Shown here in pieces: positions 43,637 to 53,057 of a stretch of DNA of 64,000 bases. The translations under genes were made by a program, and so were the position numbers. Below the pieces are notes generated by a model, which saw only the letters and a program-made list of their open reading frames with translations, made no database searches and was not told the origin of the DNA. The stretch is from NCBI GenBank assembly GCA_947259105.1, contig CAMYKU010000011.1:1-64000 (forward strand), read 5' to 3'. Origin of the DNA: an uncultured Alphaproteobacteria bacterium. Its GTDB lineage: Bacteria > Pseudomonadota > Alphaproteobacteria > UBA8366 > JADFVY01. Each line of letters opens with the position of its first letter. Within the stretch, counting starts at the first letter, position 1.

Positions 43637-43891
43637 ATGTCCGACTTGTGGATCTATCACCGCCGTCCGTCGAGCCTGACCCGCTACCGCCACGGCGGGG
43701 CGGCCGCGTTCGACCCGGCCGTGCGCTCGCCGCTGGCGAAGGCCCCGAGCCATGGCGATGCTATCGGATCGGGCGATGGCACCAACATCCTGCAGTTTCC
43801 GCTGCCGACCCCGGTATCCCGCCCGCAACGATCCGCCAAGCCGCGGCGGCGGCGCCCGAAGCCGCCGGGGCCGAAGAAGCGGGACAGTTGA
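43637..43891 (+). CDS. Small basic hypothetical protein (84 aa)
   Basis: It begins MSDLWIYHRRPSSLTRYRHG and ends in a strongly basic Pro-rich tail (KPRRRRPKPPGPKKRDS), which could bind nucleic acid. I recognise no family, and the ribosome-binding site is poor. It lies between the second AEC gene (divergent) and ecm (convergent). The sequence is protein-like and the gap would otherwise be empty, so I keep it with modest confidence. Confidence 0.45.
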   Translation: MSDLWIYHRRPSSLTRYRHGGAAAFDPAVRSPLAKAPSHGDAIGSGDGTNILQFPLPTPVSRPQRSAKPRRRRPKPPGPKKRDS

Positions 43892-43936
43892 GACACGGCC
43901 CGTCGGACTCCCGACCGTGGCGCGCCTTCGTGACGC

Positions 43937-45955
43937 CTATATCCGTCGGTCCAGCAGGTCGAGGATTTCGTCCAGAATCCGGTTCAGATCGTAATCCTTG
44001 GGCGTGTAGACTTTCGCCACGCCCATATTGCTGAGCGCCCCTTCGTCGGCTGGCGGAACGATGCCGCCGACGACGACCGGCACGTCGCCCATGCCGTCCT
44101 CACGCATCAGCCGGATCACCTCGCGCACCAGCGCGACGTGGCTGCCCGACAGGATCGACAGGCCGACCACATCGGCCTGGCTCCGTTTCGCCGCGGCGAC
44201 GATCTCGCCCGGCGTCAGGCGGATACCGTCATAGACCACGTCCATGCCGGCATCCTTCGCCCGCACGGCGATCTGCTCCGCCCCGTTGGAATGACCGTCG
44301 AGGCCGGGCTTGCCGACCACCATGGTCACGGCGCGGCCGAGGCGCCCGGACAGTGCTTCGACCCGCTGGCGCAGGACATTCATGGACCTGGCATCGGCGA
44401 CACCGGCGCCGGCGCCGGTTCCGGTCGGCGCCCGGTACTCACCGAACACGCGGCGCAGCGCGTCGCCCCATTCGCCGGTGGTCGCGCCGGCATGGGCGCA
44501 GGCGATCGACGCTTCCATGATATTGGCGCCGTCGCGCGCGGCGTGTTCCAGCCCATCGAGCGCGGCGCGGACCGCGGTATCGTCGCGCGCGCCGCGCCAC
44601 GCGGCGAGGCCCCGGATCTGGGCGTCCTCGGCGGTATGGTCGACGGTCAGCACGGTCCCCTCGTCCGCGGTCAGCGGCGAGTCCGCGCCCTCGGTGAAGA
44701 TGTTCACGCCGACCACTTTCTGGGCGCCCGATTCGATGGCCGCGAGCCGCCGCGCATTGGACTCCACCAGACGCTCCTTCATGTAGCCCGATTCGACCGC
44801 GTCGACGGCGCCGCCCATCGCCGCGATCACGGCAAGCTCGTCCTGCGCCTCCCGCTTCAGCGCCTGAACCTTCGCCTCGACGACGGGCGAGCCGTCGAAC
44901 AGGTCGGCGAATTCCAGCAAGTCGGTCTCGTGGGCGACGATCTGCTGCAGCCGCAAACTCCATTGCTGGTCCCAGGGGCGCGGCAGGCCGAGCGCCTCGT
45001 TCCAGGCGGGCAGCTGCACGGCGCGGGCGCGGGCGTTCTTCGACAGCACCACCGCCAGCATCTCCAGCAGGATGCGGTAAACGTTGTTCTCCGGCTGCTG
45101 CTCGGTAAGCCCCAGCGAGTTCACCTGCACGCCGTAGCGGAATCGCCGGAATTTCTCGTCGGCGATGCCATAGCGGTCGCGGCAGAGCTCGTCCCAGAGC
45201 TCCGTAAACGCCCGCATCTTGCACATTTCGGTGACGAACCGGATGCCCGCGTTGACGAAGAAGCTGATCCGTCCGACGGCCTGGGGGAAGGCGTCCGAAT
45301 CGACCTGTCCGCCGTCGCGCAGCCGGTCGATCACCGCGATCGCATTGGCCAGCGCATAGGCGATTTCCTGCGCCGGCGTCGCCCCGGCCTCCTGCAGGTG
45401 GTAGGAGCAGACGTTGATCGGATTCCATTTCGGGATTTCCCGGCAGGTGAAGGCGATCACGTCCTCGGTGAGCTTCAGGCTGGCCGCGGGCGGGAAGATG
45501 TAGGTGCCGCGCGACAGGTACTCCTTGACGACGTCGTTCTGGGTGGTGCCGGCAAGGTCCGTCCGCGCCGCGCCCTGCCGTTCGGCCGCCGCGACATACA
45601 GTGCGAGCAGCCAGGCGGCCGGCGCGTTGATCGTCATCGAGGTGTTCATGCGCGAGAGCGGGATGCCGTCGAACAGGGCTTCCATGTCGCCGAGATGCGA
45701 GACCGGAACGCCGACCTTGCCGACCTCGCCGCGGGCCAGCGGATGGTCGCTGTCATAGGCCGTCTGGGTCGGCAGATCGAACGCCACCGAAAGCCCGGTC
45801 TGGCCCCGTTCGAGATTGGTGCGGTACAGCGCATTCGATGCCGCCGCCGAACTGTGGCCGGAATAGGTGCGGATCAGCCAGGGCCGGTCGCGGCCGGTCC
45901 GGTCCGGGGCGGTCCTGCCCGGCTGTGGTGCCTTTTTTTTCCGCGGTTTTCCCAT
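43937..45955 (-). CDS. ecm: Ethylmalonyl-CoA mutase
   Basis: The 672-residue adenosylcobalamin-dependent mutase has a TIM-barrel domain (SGHSSAAASNALYRTNLERG; SRMNTSMTINAPAAWLLAL; GTTQNDVVKEYLSRGTYIFP) and a C-terminal B12-binding domain with D-x-H-x-x-G in GLDGHSNGAEQIAVRA. I call it ethylmalonyl- rather than methylmalonyl-CoA mutase because of the shorter single-chain form and the divergent ccr neighbour. It converts (2R)-ethylmalonyl-CoA to methylsuccinyl-CoA. The N-terminus is Lys/Arg/Pro-rich. A PduO-type adenosyltransferase that could supply its cofactor is about 8 kb away. Confidence 0.9.
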   Translation of the reverse strand: MGKPRKKKAPQPGRTAPDRTGRDRPWLIRTYSGHSSAAASNALYRTNLERGQTGLSVAFDLPTQTAYDSDHPLARGEVGKVGVPVSHLGDMEALFDGIPLSRMNTSMTINAPAAWLLALYVAAAERQGAARTDLAGTTQNDVVKEYLSRGTYIFPPAASLKLTEDVIAFTCREIPKWNPINVCSYHLQEAGATPAQEIAYALANAIAVIDRLRDGGQVDSDAFPQAVGRISFFVNAGIRFVTEMCKMRAFTELWDELCRDRYGIADEKFRRFRYGVQVNSLGLTEQQPENNVYRILLEMLAVVLSKNARARAVQLPAWNEALGLPRPWDQQWSLRLQQIVAHETDLLEFADLFDGSPVVEAKVQALKREAQDELAVIAAMGGAVDAVESGYMKERLVESNARRLAAIESGAQKVVGVNIFTEGADSPLTADEGTVLTVDHTAEDAQIRGLAAWRGARDDTAVRAALDGLEHAARDGANIMEASIACAHAGATTGEWGDALRRVFGEYRAPTGTGAGAGVADARSMNVLRQRVEALSGRLGRAVTMVVGKPGLDGHSNGAEQIAVRAKDAGMDVVYDGIRLTPGEIVAAAKRSQADVVGLSILSGSHVALVREVIRLMREDGMGDVPVVVGGIVPPADEGALSNMGVAKVYTPKDYDLNRILDEILDLLDRRI

Positions 45956-46132
45956 TCCGCCGTATCCCGGTTTTGGCCCGGACTGGCCCGGCCACGCGCC
46001 CGTCCGCGGTCATAATATGTTATGATCCTTATCCAATCTGAAACAAGCTGTCTTATTGTGCAATGCAAAATTTTCGTGTACCGGTTACGCAGTTGCAGCA
46101 TAAAACCGGACTCTTGCGGAGATGGGTAAGCC
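45956..46132. promoter_or_regulatory. Divergent ecm/ccr control region
   Basis: This 177-bp gap separates the divergent ecm and ccr starts. It is AT-rich for the window, with a -10-like TATGAT at 46021-46026 and the symmetrical TGCAATGCA core within TTGTGCAATGCAAAA at 46056-46070. TGCA-type sites are bound by PhaR/PccR-like regulators of acyl-CoA metabolism in Alphaproteobacteria; that link is inference only. Confidence 0.4.
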
Positions 46133-47413
46133 ATGAACGAGCCCGCTGAAATCGTCGATATCACGGCCAATCTGCCGAAGAAGGACCTGTACGAGATCGG
46201 CGAGATCCCGCCGCTCGGTCACATCCCGAAGCAGATGTATGCCTGGGCCATCCGGCGCGAACGCCATGGCGAGCCCGAGGACGCCATGCAGGTCGAAATC
46301 CTTGAGGTGCCGCCGATCGACAGCCATGAGGTGCTGGTCATGGTGATGTCGGCGGGCGTCAACTACAACGGCGTGTGGGCGGCGCTGGGGCAGCCGGTCT
46401 CGGTGTTCGACGTGCACAAGGCGGACTATCACGTCGCCGGCTCGGACGCCGCGGGCATCGTCTGGGCGGTGGGCTCCAAGGTGACGCGCTGGAAGGTCGG
46501 CGACGAGGTCGTGGTGCACTGCAACCAGGATGACGGCGACGACGAGGAATGCAACGGCGGCGATCCGATGTTCTCGCCCTCGCAACGGATCTGGGGCTAC
46601 GAGACGCCGGACGGCTCTTTCGCGCAGTTCACCCGCGTGCAGGCGCAACAGTTGATGCCGCGGCCGCAGCACCTGACCTGGGAGGAAAGCGGCTGCTACA
46701 TCCTGACCCTGGCCACTGCCTACCGGATGCTGTTCGGGCACCGGCCGCATACGCTCAAACCCGGCCAGTACGTGCTGGTCTGGGGAGCGTCGGGCGGGCT
46801 GGGTTCGATGGCAATCCAGCTGATCGCGACCGCCGGCGGCAACGCCATCGGCGTGATCTCCGACGAGACCAAGCGCGATTTCGTCATGCAGATGGGCGCG
46901 CGCGGCATCATCAACCGCAAGGATTTCGACTGCTGGGGCCGGCTGCCCGACGTCGGCTCGCCGGAATTCGGCGACTACATGAAGGAAGTGCGCAAGTTCG
47001 GCAAGGCGATCTGGGATTACACCGGCAAGGGCAACGACGTGGATTTCGTCTTCGAGCACCCCGGCGAAGCGACCTTCCCGGTCTCCTGCTTCATCGTCAA
47101 GCGCGGCGGCATGGTGGTGTTCTGCGCCGGCACCACCGGCTACAACCTGACCTTCGACGCCCGTTTCGTATGGATGCGCCAGAAACGCATCCAGGGCAGC
47201 CATTTCGCCAATCTGATGCAGGCCGCCCAGGCCAACAAGCTGATGGTGGAGCGCCGCATCGACCCCTGCATGTCGGAGGTGTTCGCCTGGGACGACATCC
47301 CCCGCGCCCACGCCAAGATGCGCGCCAACAAACACAAGCCCGGCAACATGGCGGTGCTGGTGCAGGCCAAACGCCCGGGCCTGCGGACCTTCGAGGACGT
47401 GGTGGAGGGATGA
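46133..47413 (+). CDS. ccr: Crotonyl-CoA carboxylase/reductase
   Basis: The 426-residue medium-chain reductase has the CCR pattern: GHIPKQMYAWAIRRERHGEP, SAGVNYNGVWAALGQPVSVF (with the Asn of the CO2 pocket), the NADPH motif LVWGASGGLGSMAIQLIA, and QGSHFANLMQAAQAN with the active-site His. It carboxylates crotonyl-CoA to (2S)-ethylmalonyl-CoA using CO2 and NADPH and is the signature enzyme of the ethylmalonyl-CoA pathway for acetate or C1 assimilation. It is divergent from ecm; a PhyH gene follows 30 bp later. Confidence 0.95.
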   Translation: MNEPAEIVDITANLPKKDLYEIGEIPPLGHIPKQMYAWAIRRERHGEPEDAMQVEILEVPPIDSHEVLVMVMSAGVNYNGVWAALGQPVSVFDVHKADYHVAGSDAAGIVWAVGSKVTRWKVGDEVVVHCNQDDGDDEECNGGDPMFSPSQRIWGYETPDGSFAQFTRVQAQQLMPRPQHLTWEESGCYILTLATAYRMLFGHRPHTLKPGQYVLVWGASGGLGSMAIQLIATAGGNAIGVISDETKRDFVMQMGARGIINRKDFDCWGRLPDVGSPEFGDYMKEVRKFGKAIWDYTGKGNDVDFVFEHPGEATFPVSCFIVKRGGMVVFCAGTTGYNLTFDARFVWMRQKRIQGSHFANLMQAAQANKLMVERRIDPCMSEVFAWDDIPRAHAKMRANKHKPGNMAVLVQAKRPGLRTFEDVVEG

Positions 47414-47443
47414 CAAGGGACGGCCGGAAAACGTGATCGGGCC

Positions 47444-48109
47444 ATGGATGGAGACGGGTTGGTACGACAGGGCCATGCGGTGATTGGAGGCCTGGAGATC
47501 CCGGTACCGCAACAGGCTTTCGACGCATTGCTGACTCGGGAGAGCAGTGGCTCCCGGCGCATCCCTGCCGGCCACGATCTGGTCGGTTTGCTGCTTCGCC
47601 AGCCCAATATCCGCAAGCTGATTACCAGGATTCTCGGCGACACCGTGCGGCCGGTCCGAGCCATCGTATTCGACAAGACGGCGAAGTCGAACTGGGCCGT
47701 GCCCTGGCACCAGGACCGGACGATCGCGGTCGACCGCCGCGACGACCGGGCCGAGGTGCGGTGCTGGACGGTAAAGAACGGCGTGCCGCACTGCGAGCCC
47801 CCGGTGAGCCTGCTGCAGCGCATGGTGACGCTGCGCTGGCATTTCGACGCGGTGGGACTGCGGGACGGTTGCATCCGCGTATTGCCGGGCAGCCATCGGC
47901 TGGGGCGACTCACCGCGGCAGATATATCGGAGCTTCTGGCAACGGTCCCGGCGGTGGATGCGCCGGTGCCGGCGGGCGCCGTCTTCATGATGTCGCCGCT
48001 GCTGGTCCACAGTTCGCGCAAGCGGGTGACGCAGGGACGGCGCAGGGTGCTGCATGTGGAGTTGGCCGCCGGCGACCCGCCGATGCCACTTCGCTGGGCC
48101 TGGGCGTGA
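47444..48109 (+). CDS. Phytanoyl-CoA dioxygenase (PhyH) family protein
   Basis: The 221-residue protein has the iron-binding facial triad of the PhyH family: PWHQDR (His-x-Asp) and the distal His in LLVHSS, with the 2-oxoglutarate Arg in RRVLHVEL. It should be a non-haem Fe(II)/2-oxoglutarate hydroxylase. The closeness to ccr suggests cotranscription and perhaps an acyl or CoA-linked substrate, but no direct evidence exists. The start ATG 47444 is weakly supported. Confidence 0.8.
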   Translation: MDGDGLVRQGHAVIGGLEIPVPQQAFDALLTRESSGSRRIPAGHDLVGLLLRQPNIRKLITRILGDTVRPVRAIVFDKTAKSNWAVPWHQDRTIAVDRRDDRAEVRCWTVKNGVPHCEPPVSLLQRMVTLRWHFDAVGLRDGCIRVLPGSHRLGRLTAADISELLATVPAVDAPVPAGAVFMMSPLLVHSSRKRVTQGRRRVLHVELAAGDPPMPLRWAWA

Positions 48110-48273
48110 ACGGCCGCCGAACTGACATAACGGAAAATCCGTCGTTACAAACCCGGTATTGCGAATCGGCGCGATTGCGGCTATCGACGGCAGTATCGAT
48201 GGTAACCGAATGTTAGGCAATTCCGTCTTATCCCGGGGTGAGGGAGATCTGGATTGAAGGGATGGACGATATC

Positions 48274-49587
48274 ATGCGCCTTGCGCTCATCTTGCTGGTG
48301 TCCGCGGTGCTCGCCGGCTGCGCCGGGGGCCGGTACGCCTCGGTCGCGCCCGAGAAATGCGCCGGCTGCGACAGTGGCGCCGAGGCGAAGCGGGCGCAGA
48401 CCATGGCCAAGGCCCGGACCGAGCCGTTTCCGAAATGCCCCGTGCCGGCGGAGGCATCCCCGGTGGTAAGCTTTTCGCGCGGCATCGACCCCGCCCGGAT
48501 GCTGACGGTCGCCGCGGTCGGCGACGTGCTGATGCATGACCGGCTGCAGAAATACGCCGCCGGCCAGGCGGACGGGTTTTTTACGATGATGGAACCGGTG
48601 GCCGATATCATCCGCGCGGCCGACGTCTCGTTCGCCAACCTCGAGGGGCCCGCGGCCGCCGGGATTTCAGCCCGAGGCCGCAAGATGAAGGAACCGGAGG
48701 GGCGCTACGACGGCCTGGTCTACGCCGGCTATCCCAGTTTCAACTACCACCCGTCGATCGCCACGGACCTCAAACGGGCCGGCTTCGACGTGGTGCTGAC
48801 GGCCAACAACCACGCGCTGGACCGGCGTTCGGCCGGCGCCGACGGCACCGTGAAGACGCTGACCGACGCCGGCCTGCCCTTCACCGGCAGCCGCGCCAGG
48901 AAGGACAAGGACCGGCCATGGCACGTGATCACGCCGGTCGATGCGAAGGCCGGGGCGTTCAACATCGCCTGGCTGGGCTGCACGTACGGCACCAACGACA
49001 TGCCGGACCCGTACGGCCAGATTTTGAACTGTTTCGAGGACCGCAAAGCCATCCTCGAGGAAATCGCTGCGCTGCGCACGCGCAAGGACGTGCATGGCGT
49101 GATCTTCGCGCCGCACTGGGGCACGGAATACCGGCACAAGCCAAACAAGAAGCAGAAGGCGCTGGCCTATGACGCGCTCGACGCCGGGGCCATTGCCGTC
49201 CTCGGCACGCACAGCCACGTCGTCTCGCCCTGGGAGAAATATCTCACCAAGGACGGCCGCGAGACCTTCATCACGTACTCGCTGGCCAATTTCGTGAGCA
49301 ACCAGGAAGGGTTGGCGCGCCGCGCCTCGCTTATCCTGCTGCTCGGACTGATGCCCGATGCGACCGGCGAGGAGCTGGTGGTGGCCGCGGCGGGCTGGAT
49401 CCCGATCCACATGTACCGGGCGGACGGCAAGGGAATCGAAGGGCCGATCCATGCCGAGGCCATCGACCGGACCGACGGCCGCAAGAAGGCCAAGGACCTG
49501 CTGCTGAAATACCTGCCGGCGGAGAACATCCACCCGCCGAGCACCGATTTCTGGGCCGGCCAGGCCTGCCGGCCACCGATATCGTAG
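48274..49587 (+). CDS. CapA family lipoprotein (PgsA-like metallophosphatase fold)
   Basis: An N-terminal lipoprotein signal ends in the lipobox LAGC (MRLALILLVSAVLAGC), so the protein is membrane-anchored. The mature part shows the CapA motifs: AVGDVLMHDRL, NLEGP, LTANNHALDR, FAPHWGTEY and GTHSHVVSPW, which line the metal site of the calcineurin-like PGA_cap fold. Family members help make or export poly-gamma-glutamate or act as peptidoglycan-related hydrolases; no capB/C partners are nearby. Upstream in-frame starts (48238, 48262) are possible; I chose the one giving a normal lipoprotein signal. Confidence 0.82.
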   Translation: MRLALILLVSAVLAGCAGGRYASVAPEKCAGCDSGAEAKRAQTMAKARTEPFPKCPVPAEASPVVSFSRGIDPARMLTVAAVGDVLMHDRLQKYAAGQADGFFTMMEPVADIIRAADVSFANLEGPAAAGISARGRKMKEPEGRYDGLVYAGYPSFNYHPSIATDLKRAGFDVVLTANNHALDRRSAGADGTVKTLTDAGLPFTGSRARKDKDRPWHVITPVDAKAGAFNIAWLGCTYGTNDMPDPYGQILNCFEDRKAILEEIAALRTRKDVHGVIFAPHWGTEYRHKPNKKQKALAYDALDAGAIAVLGTHSHVVSPWEKYLTKDGRETFITYSLANFVSNQEGLARRASLILLLGLMPDATGEELVVAAAGWIPIHMYRADGKGIEGPIHAEAIDRTDGRKKAKDLLLKYLPAENIHPPSTDFWAGQACRPPIS

Positions 49588-49597
49588 GACCTCCGAT

Positions 49598-51253
49598 ATG
49601 AGCCCGAGCGCCGGCGCGACGGACCCTCTCGACAATTGCGCCCGCGCCCTGTCTGCCGCCGAGACGCTGCTGGAGGCGGCGCGGATCAGCGTGGCGGGCC
49701 TGGTCGTCCGGGACGGGCGCATCGATGCGCCGGCGCTGGAGCGCGAACAGTTCGCCGTACACGGTTTCGCCTGGGCGGCGACCTATGTGGAAGCGCTGCG
49801 CCAGATGCTGGGCTGGGCCACTCGGTGCCGGGCAGACGGGTCGTTCGGCGAGCTCGAGTCGCTGATGCTGCAGGCGGCATTCGGCGAGTATTGCGCGCAG
49901 CTTTCCGGCGGGATCGCGTTGAGCCAGGTGGAGGTCGCGCGCCCCGCCGATATGGGCGTGCCCGATGCCGCGGCCGATGCCTTCCGCACGGCGACATCGG
50001 CGATCGCGTCCGCCGGCAACACCGCCGCCGTGCGCCAGCGCATCGCCCGGCTGATCGCCGACGGGAATTTCGGCGAGGCCGCGCTGGGCGACGAGATGCT
50101 GGAGATGGTGCGCGACCAGTTCCGGCGCTTCGCGGAGGAGCAGGTCGCCCCCCGCTGCCACGAGTGGCACAAGAAGGACCTTCTGATCCCCCTTGAGATC
50201 ATCGAGCAGCTGGCCGCGCTCGGCGTCTTCGGCCTGACCGTGCCGGAGGCCTATGGCGGGCTCGGCATGGGCAAGGCGGCGATGTGCGTCGTGACCGAGG
50301 AGCTGGCCCGGGGCTATATCGGTGTCGGTTCGCTGGGCACGCGCTCCGAGATCGCGGCCGAGCTGATCCGCCTGGGCGGCACCGAGGCGCAGAAGGAAAA
50401 GTGGCTGCCGAAGATCGCCTCCGGCGAACTCCTGCCGACCGCCGTGTTCACCGAGCCCGGCACCGGGTCCGACCTCGGTGCGCTGAAGACCCGGGCCGTG
50501 CGCGACGGCGACGTCTATCGGATCACCGGCAACAAGACCTGGATTACCCATGCGGCGCGCAGCGACATCATGACCCTGCTGGCCCGCACGAATCCGGACG
50601 TCACGGACCATCGCGGCCTGTCCATGTTCATCGCGGAAAAGCCGCGCGGCACCGAAGCGGACCCCTTCCCGGCGGACGGTATGAGCGGCACGGAAATCCG
50701 CGTGCTGGGCTACCGCGGCATGAAGGAATACGAGCTCGGCTTCGACGGCTTCGCGGTGAAGGCGGAGAATTTGCTCGGCGAAGAGGAGGGCCAGGGCTTC
50801 AGGCAGCTCATGGCCACCTTCGAGTCGGCCCGGGTGCAGACCGCGGCGCGCGCCGTCGGAGTCGCCCAGAACGCCATGGAGCTGGGCCTGGCCTATGCCA
50901 GGGACCGTATCCAGTTCGGCAAGCCGATCGCCGATTTTCCCCGTGTGGCCGGCAAACTTGCCTGGATGGCGGTGGAAACCATGATTTCCCGCCAGATCAC
51001 CCTGTTCGCGGCGCGCGAGAAGGATTCCGACCGCCGCTGCGACATCGAAGCCGGCATGGCCAAGCTGCTGGCTGCCCGGACCGCCTGGGCCAACGCCGAC
51101 AACGCGTTGCAGATCCATGGCGGCAACGGTTATGCCGAGGAATACGAAATCTCCCGCGTGTTGTGCGACGCCCGGATTCTCAATATTTTCGAGGGCGCCG
51201 CCGAGATCCAGGCCCAGGTCATCGCGCGCGGGCTGCTGAGCCGCCGGAATTGA
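49598..51253 (+). CDS. mcd: Methylsuccinyl-CoA dehydrogenase
   Basis: The 551-residue acyl-CoA dehydrogenase has a ~150-residue N-terminal extension (NCARALSAAETLLEAARI) typical of Mcd, then the standard fold: GLTVPEAYGGLGMGKAAM, AVFTEPGTGSDLGALKT (FAD binding), RIQFGKPIADFPRVAGKL and QIHGGNGYAEEYEISRVLCD. It oxidises (2S)-methylsuccinyl-CoA to mesaconyl-C1-CoA in the ethylmalonyl-CoA pathway, passing electrons to ETF. It lies 10 bp after the CapA gene and shares the region with ccr, ecm and etfBA, which supports this call over a generic dehydrogenase. Confidence 0.88.
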   Translation: MSPSAGATDPLDNCARALSAAETLLEAARISVAGLVVRDGRIDAPALEREQFAVHGFAWAATYVEALRQMLGWATRCRADGSFGELESLMLQAAFGEYCAQLSGGIALSQVEVARPADMGVPDAAADAFRTATSAIASAGNTAAVRQRIARLIADGNFGEAALGDEMLEMVRDQFRRFAEEQVAPRCHEWHKKDLLIPLEIIEQLAALGVFGLTVPEAYGGLGMGKAAMCVVTEELARGYIGVGSLGTRSEIAAELIRLGGTEAQKEKWLPKIASGELLPTAVFTEPGTGSDLGALKTRAVRDGDVYRITGNKTWITHAARSDIMTLLARTNPDVTDHRGLSMFIAEKPRGTEADPFPADGMSGTEIRVLGYRGMKEYELGFDGFAVKAENLLGEEEGQGFRQLMATFESARVQTAARAVGVAQNAMELGLAYARDRIQFGKPIADFPRVAGKLAWMAVETMISRQITLFAAREKDSDRRCDIEAGMAKLLAARTAWANADNALQIHGGNGYAEEYEISRVLCDARILNIFEGAAEIQAQVIARGLLSRRN

Positions 51254-51353
51254 ATTATGTCCTTGCTGCCTCATTCTTTTAAGCCTTTTTGAACCGTTGG
51301 CACAGTACGCTGACGCTTTTACTGGCCTGCCTTTGGCAGAGGACCCCATCGTG

Positions 51354-53018
51354 ATGGCCAAGAGAGCGTCGGCGCGCGAAGAGGCGCTGGAACTGCTTGC
51401 GGGCAGAACCGCATTTGGCGCTGCGTTTTTCGACGTGGCGACGGAAGCGCTTGTCGTCGGCCTCGACTATCGATTGGGCGGCGTCGCGCTGCTCTCCCCG
51501 GACCGGAAAAGCGTCGAGTTGCTGTCGCTTTACGATCGCGACGGCAAAAGCGCGCCCCGCAGCTACGCGCTGGCCGGCTCACCCTGCCAAAAAGCGTACA
51601 AGGCAAAGGCTGACAGCCCACATGTCTACATTTCGGGAAGCGCGGCGAAGCGCTATTCGAATATCGCCGGGATGGGAAAGATCGGAGCGGTCTGTTACCG
51701 GGGCGAGGTGTTTTGCGGCCCCGACGGCCGGCCGGCCGGCCATGTGTTCGCAGCAGGCACACGGGCGGATGCGGACAATGCCGATTCCAGGGCGTTCTTC
51801 CGCCTTGTCAGCCAGCGGGTGGGCGCCGAATACAACCGCTGGCTGGCGGAAGAGGCGCTCATAGAGAGCGAACTGAGGACGCGCGCCGCCGAACAGCGCC
51901 TGCGCGATGCGGTGGAAAGCCTTTCGGACGGGTTCGCACTCTACGATTCGGAAGACAGGCTGGTGCTGTACAACAGGAAGTGGATGGAGCAGTACGGCTA
52001 TTCGGAAGAGGACGCCCGGCCCGGTGTCCTCTACGAGGATCTCGTTCGCCTGGATGCCGCGCACGAGGCCGTTGCCGGCGACGTGGACGCCTATATCCGA
52101 CAGCGGCTCGCTTACCGAAGGCAGTTCCGGGGTTCATTCGACCTCCAGCTCCGCGACGGCCGCTGGATCACCATTCGCGAGGGCAAGACCTCGGACGGCG
52201 GCATCGTCGGCGTCCAGACCGACATCACCGATCGCATGGAAGCGATCGAGTCGTTGCTTGGCGAAAAGGACGCCGCGGAAAAGGCCAGCAAGGCCAAGTC
52301 GGAAGACATCATCAAGATCAGCCATGAGCTGCGCACGCCGCTCAACGCAATCGCGGGTTTCGGCCATATTATCGAATCGGCGTCGTTCGGGCCGATCGGC
52401 AATCCAAGATACCGGGAGTACGCGGGCGACATCGTTGCGGCGGCCGAACATGTGCTCGGCCTGATCAAGAACATTCTGGACCACGCGAAGGCAGAATCCG
52501 GCGCCCTGGCGCTCCAGGAAGAGGTCATCGACATCGCCGAGACGGTCCGCGCGGCGCTGGTGTTCGTGCGCGAGGCCGCGGTGAGCAAACGGATCACGAT
52601 CGAGCTCTACCTTGCCGACGATTTGCCCAAACTGCGCGCCGACCCGCGCAAGCTCAAGCAGATCCTGCTCAATCTGCTGGCGAACGGCATAAAATTCACC
52701 GGTGCCGGTGGCCGCGTTATGGTCATGGTCCGGGGCAACCCCGACAAGGGTTTCGTTTTCGATATCGCCGATACGGGCCCGGGAATCGCCGAGCAGGATA
52801 TCGATCATGTGCTGCGGGAATACGGCCAGGTGCAGAACGGGCGGGGTACAGCCGAGGAAGGAACCGGCCTCGGATTGCCGCTGGCGTCCGCACTTGCCGT
52901 GCTGCATGGCGGGGCGCTGGAACTCGACAGCGCGGTCGGGTTCGGGACGCTGGTGACTGTCCGGCTGCCGTGGGAACGGGCGGTTTTCAATGAGGGCGGC
53001 CGGCGCGCCAGCGTGTGA
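51354..53018 (+). CDS. Soluble PAS-containing sensor histidine kinase
   Basis: The protein has no membrane helices. An N-terminal GAF-like domain (FFDVATEALVVGLDYRLGGV, to about residue 165) is followed by a PAS_7-type domain (LSDGFALYDSEDRLVLYNRK), a HisKA dimerisation helix with ISHELRTPLNAI (phospho-His near residue 323), and an HATPase domain with NLLANGIKFT, DTGPGI and GTGLGLPLA. It should autophosphorylate in response to a cytoplasmic cue. No response regulator is adjacent, so it is an orphan. GTG 51351 just before ATG 51354 is an alternative start; AGAGGA lies upstream. Confidence 0.88.
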   Translation: MAKRASAREEALELLAGRTAFGAAFFDVATEALVVGLDYRLGGVALLSPDRKSVELLSLYDRDGKSAPRSYALAGSPCQKAYKAKADSPHVYISGSAAKRYSNIAGMGKIGAVCYRGEVFCGPDGRPAGHVFAAGTRADADNADSRAFFRLVSQRVGAEYNRWLAEEALIESELRTRAAEQRLRDAVESLSDGFALYDSEDRLVLYNRKWMEQYGYSEEDARPGVLYEDLVRLDAAHEAVAGDVDAYIRQRLAYRRQFRGSFDLQLRDGRWITIREGKTSDGGIVGVQTDITDRMEAIESLLGEKDAAEKASKAKSEDIIKISHELRTPLNAIAGFGHIIESASFGPIGNPRYREYAGDIVAAAEHVLGLIKNILDHAKAESGALALQEEVIDIAETVRAALVFVREAAVSKRITIELYLADDLPKLRADPRKLKQILLNLLANGIKFTGAGGRVMVMVRGNPDKGFVFDIADTGPGIAEQDIDHVLREYGQVQNGRGTAEEGTGLGLPLASALAVLHGGALELDSAVGFGTLVTVRLPWERAVFNEGGRRASV

Positions 53019-53057
53019 GCATTGTCCGTTCAAGTAGAATTGGGTCCGGCCGGCGGC

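Noticed and set aside
43937-45955. Methylmalonyl-CoA mutase
   Set aside because: The sequence pattern and divergent ccr neighbour fit ethylmalonyl-CoA mutase better; a tree would settle it.
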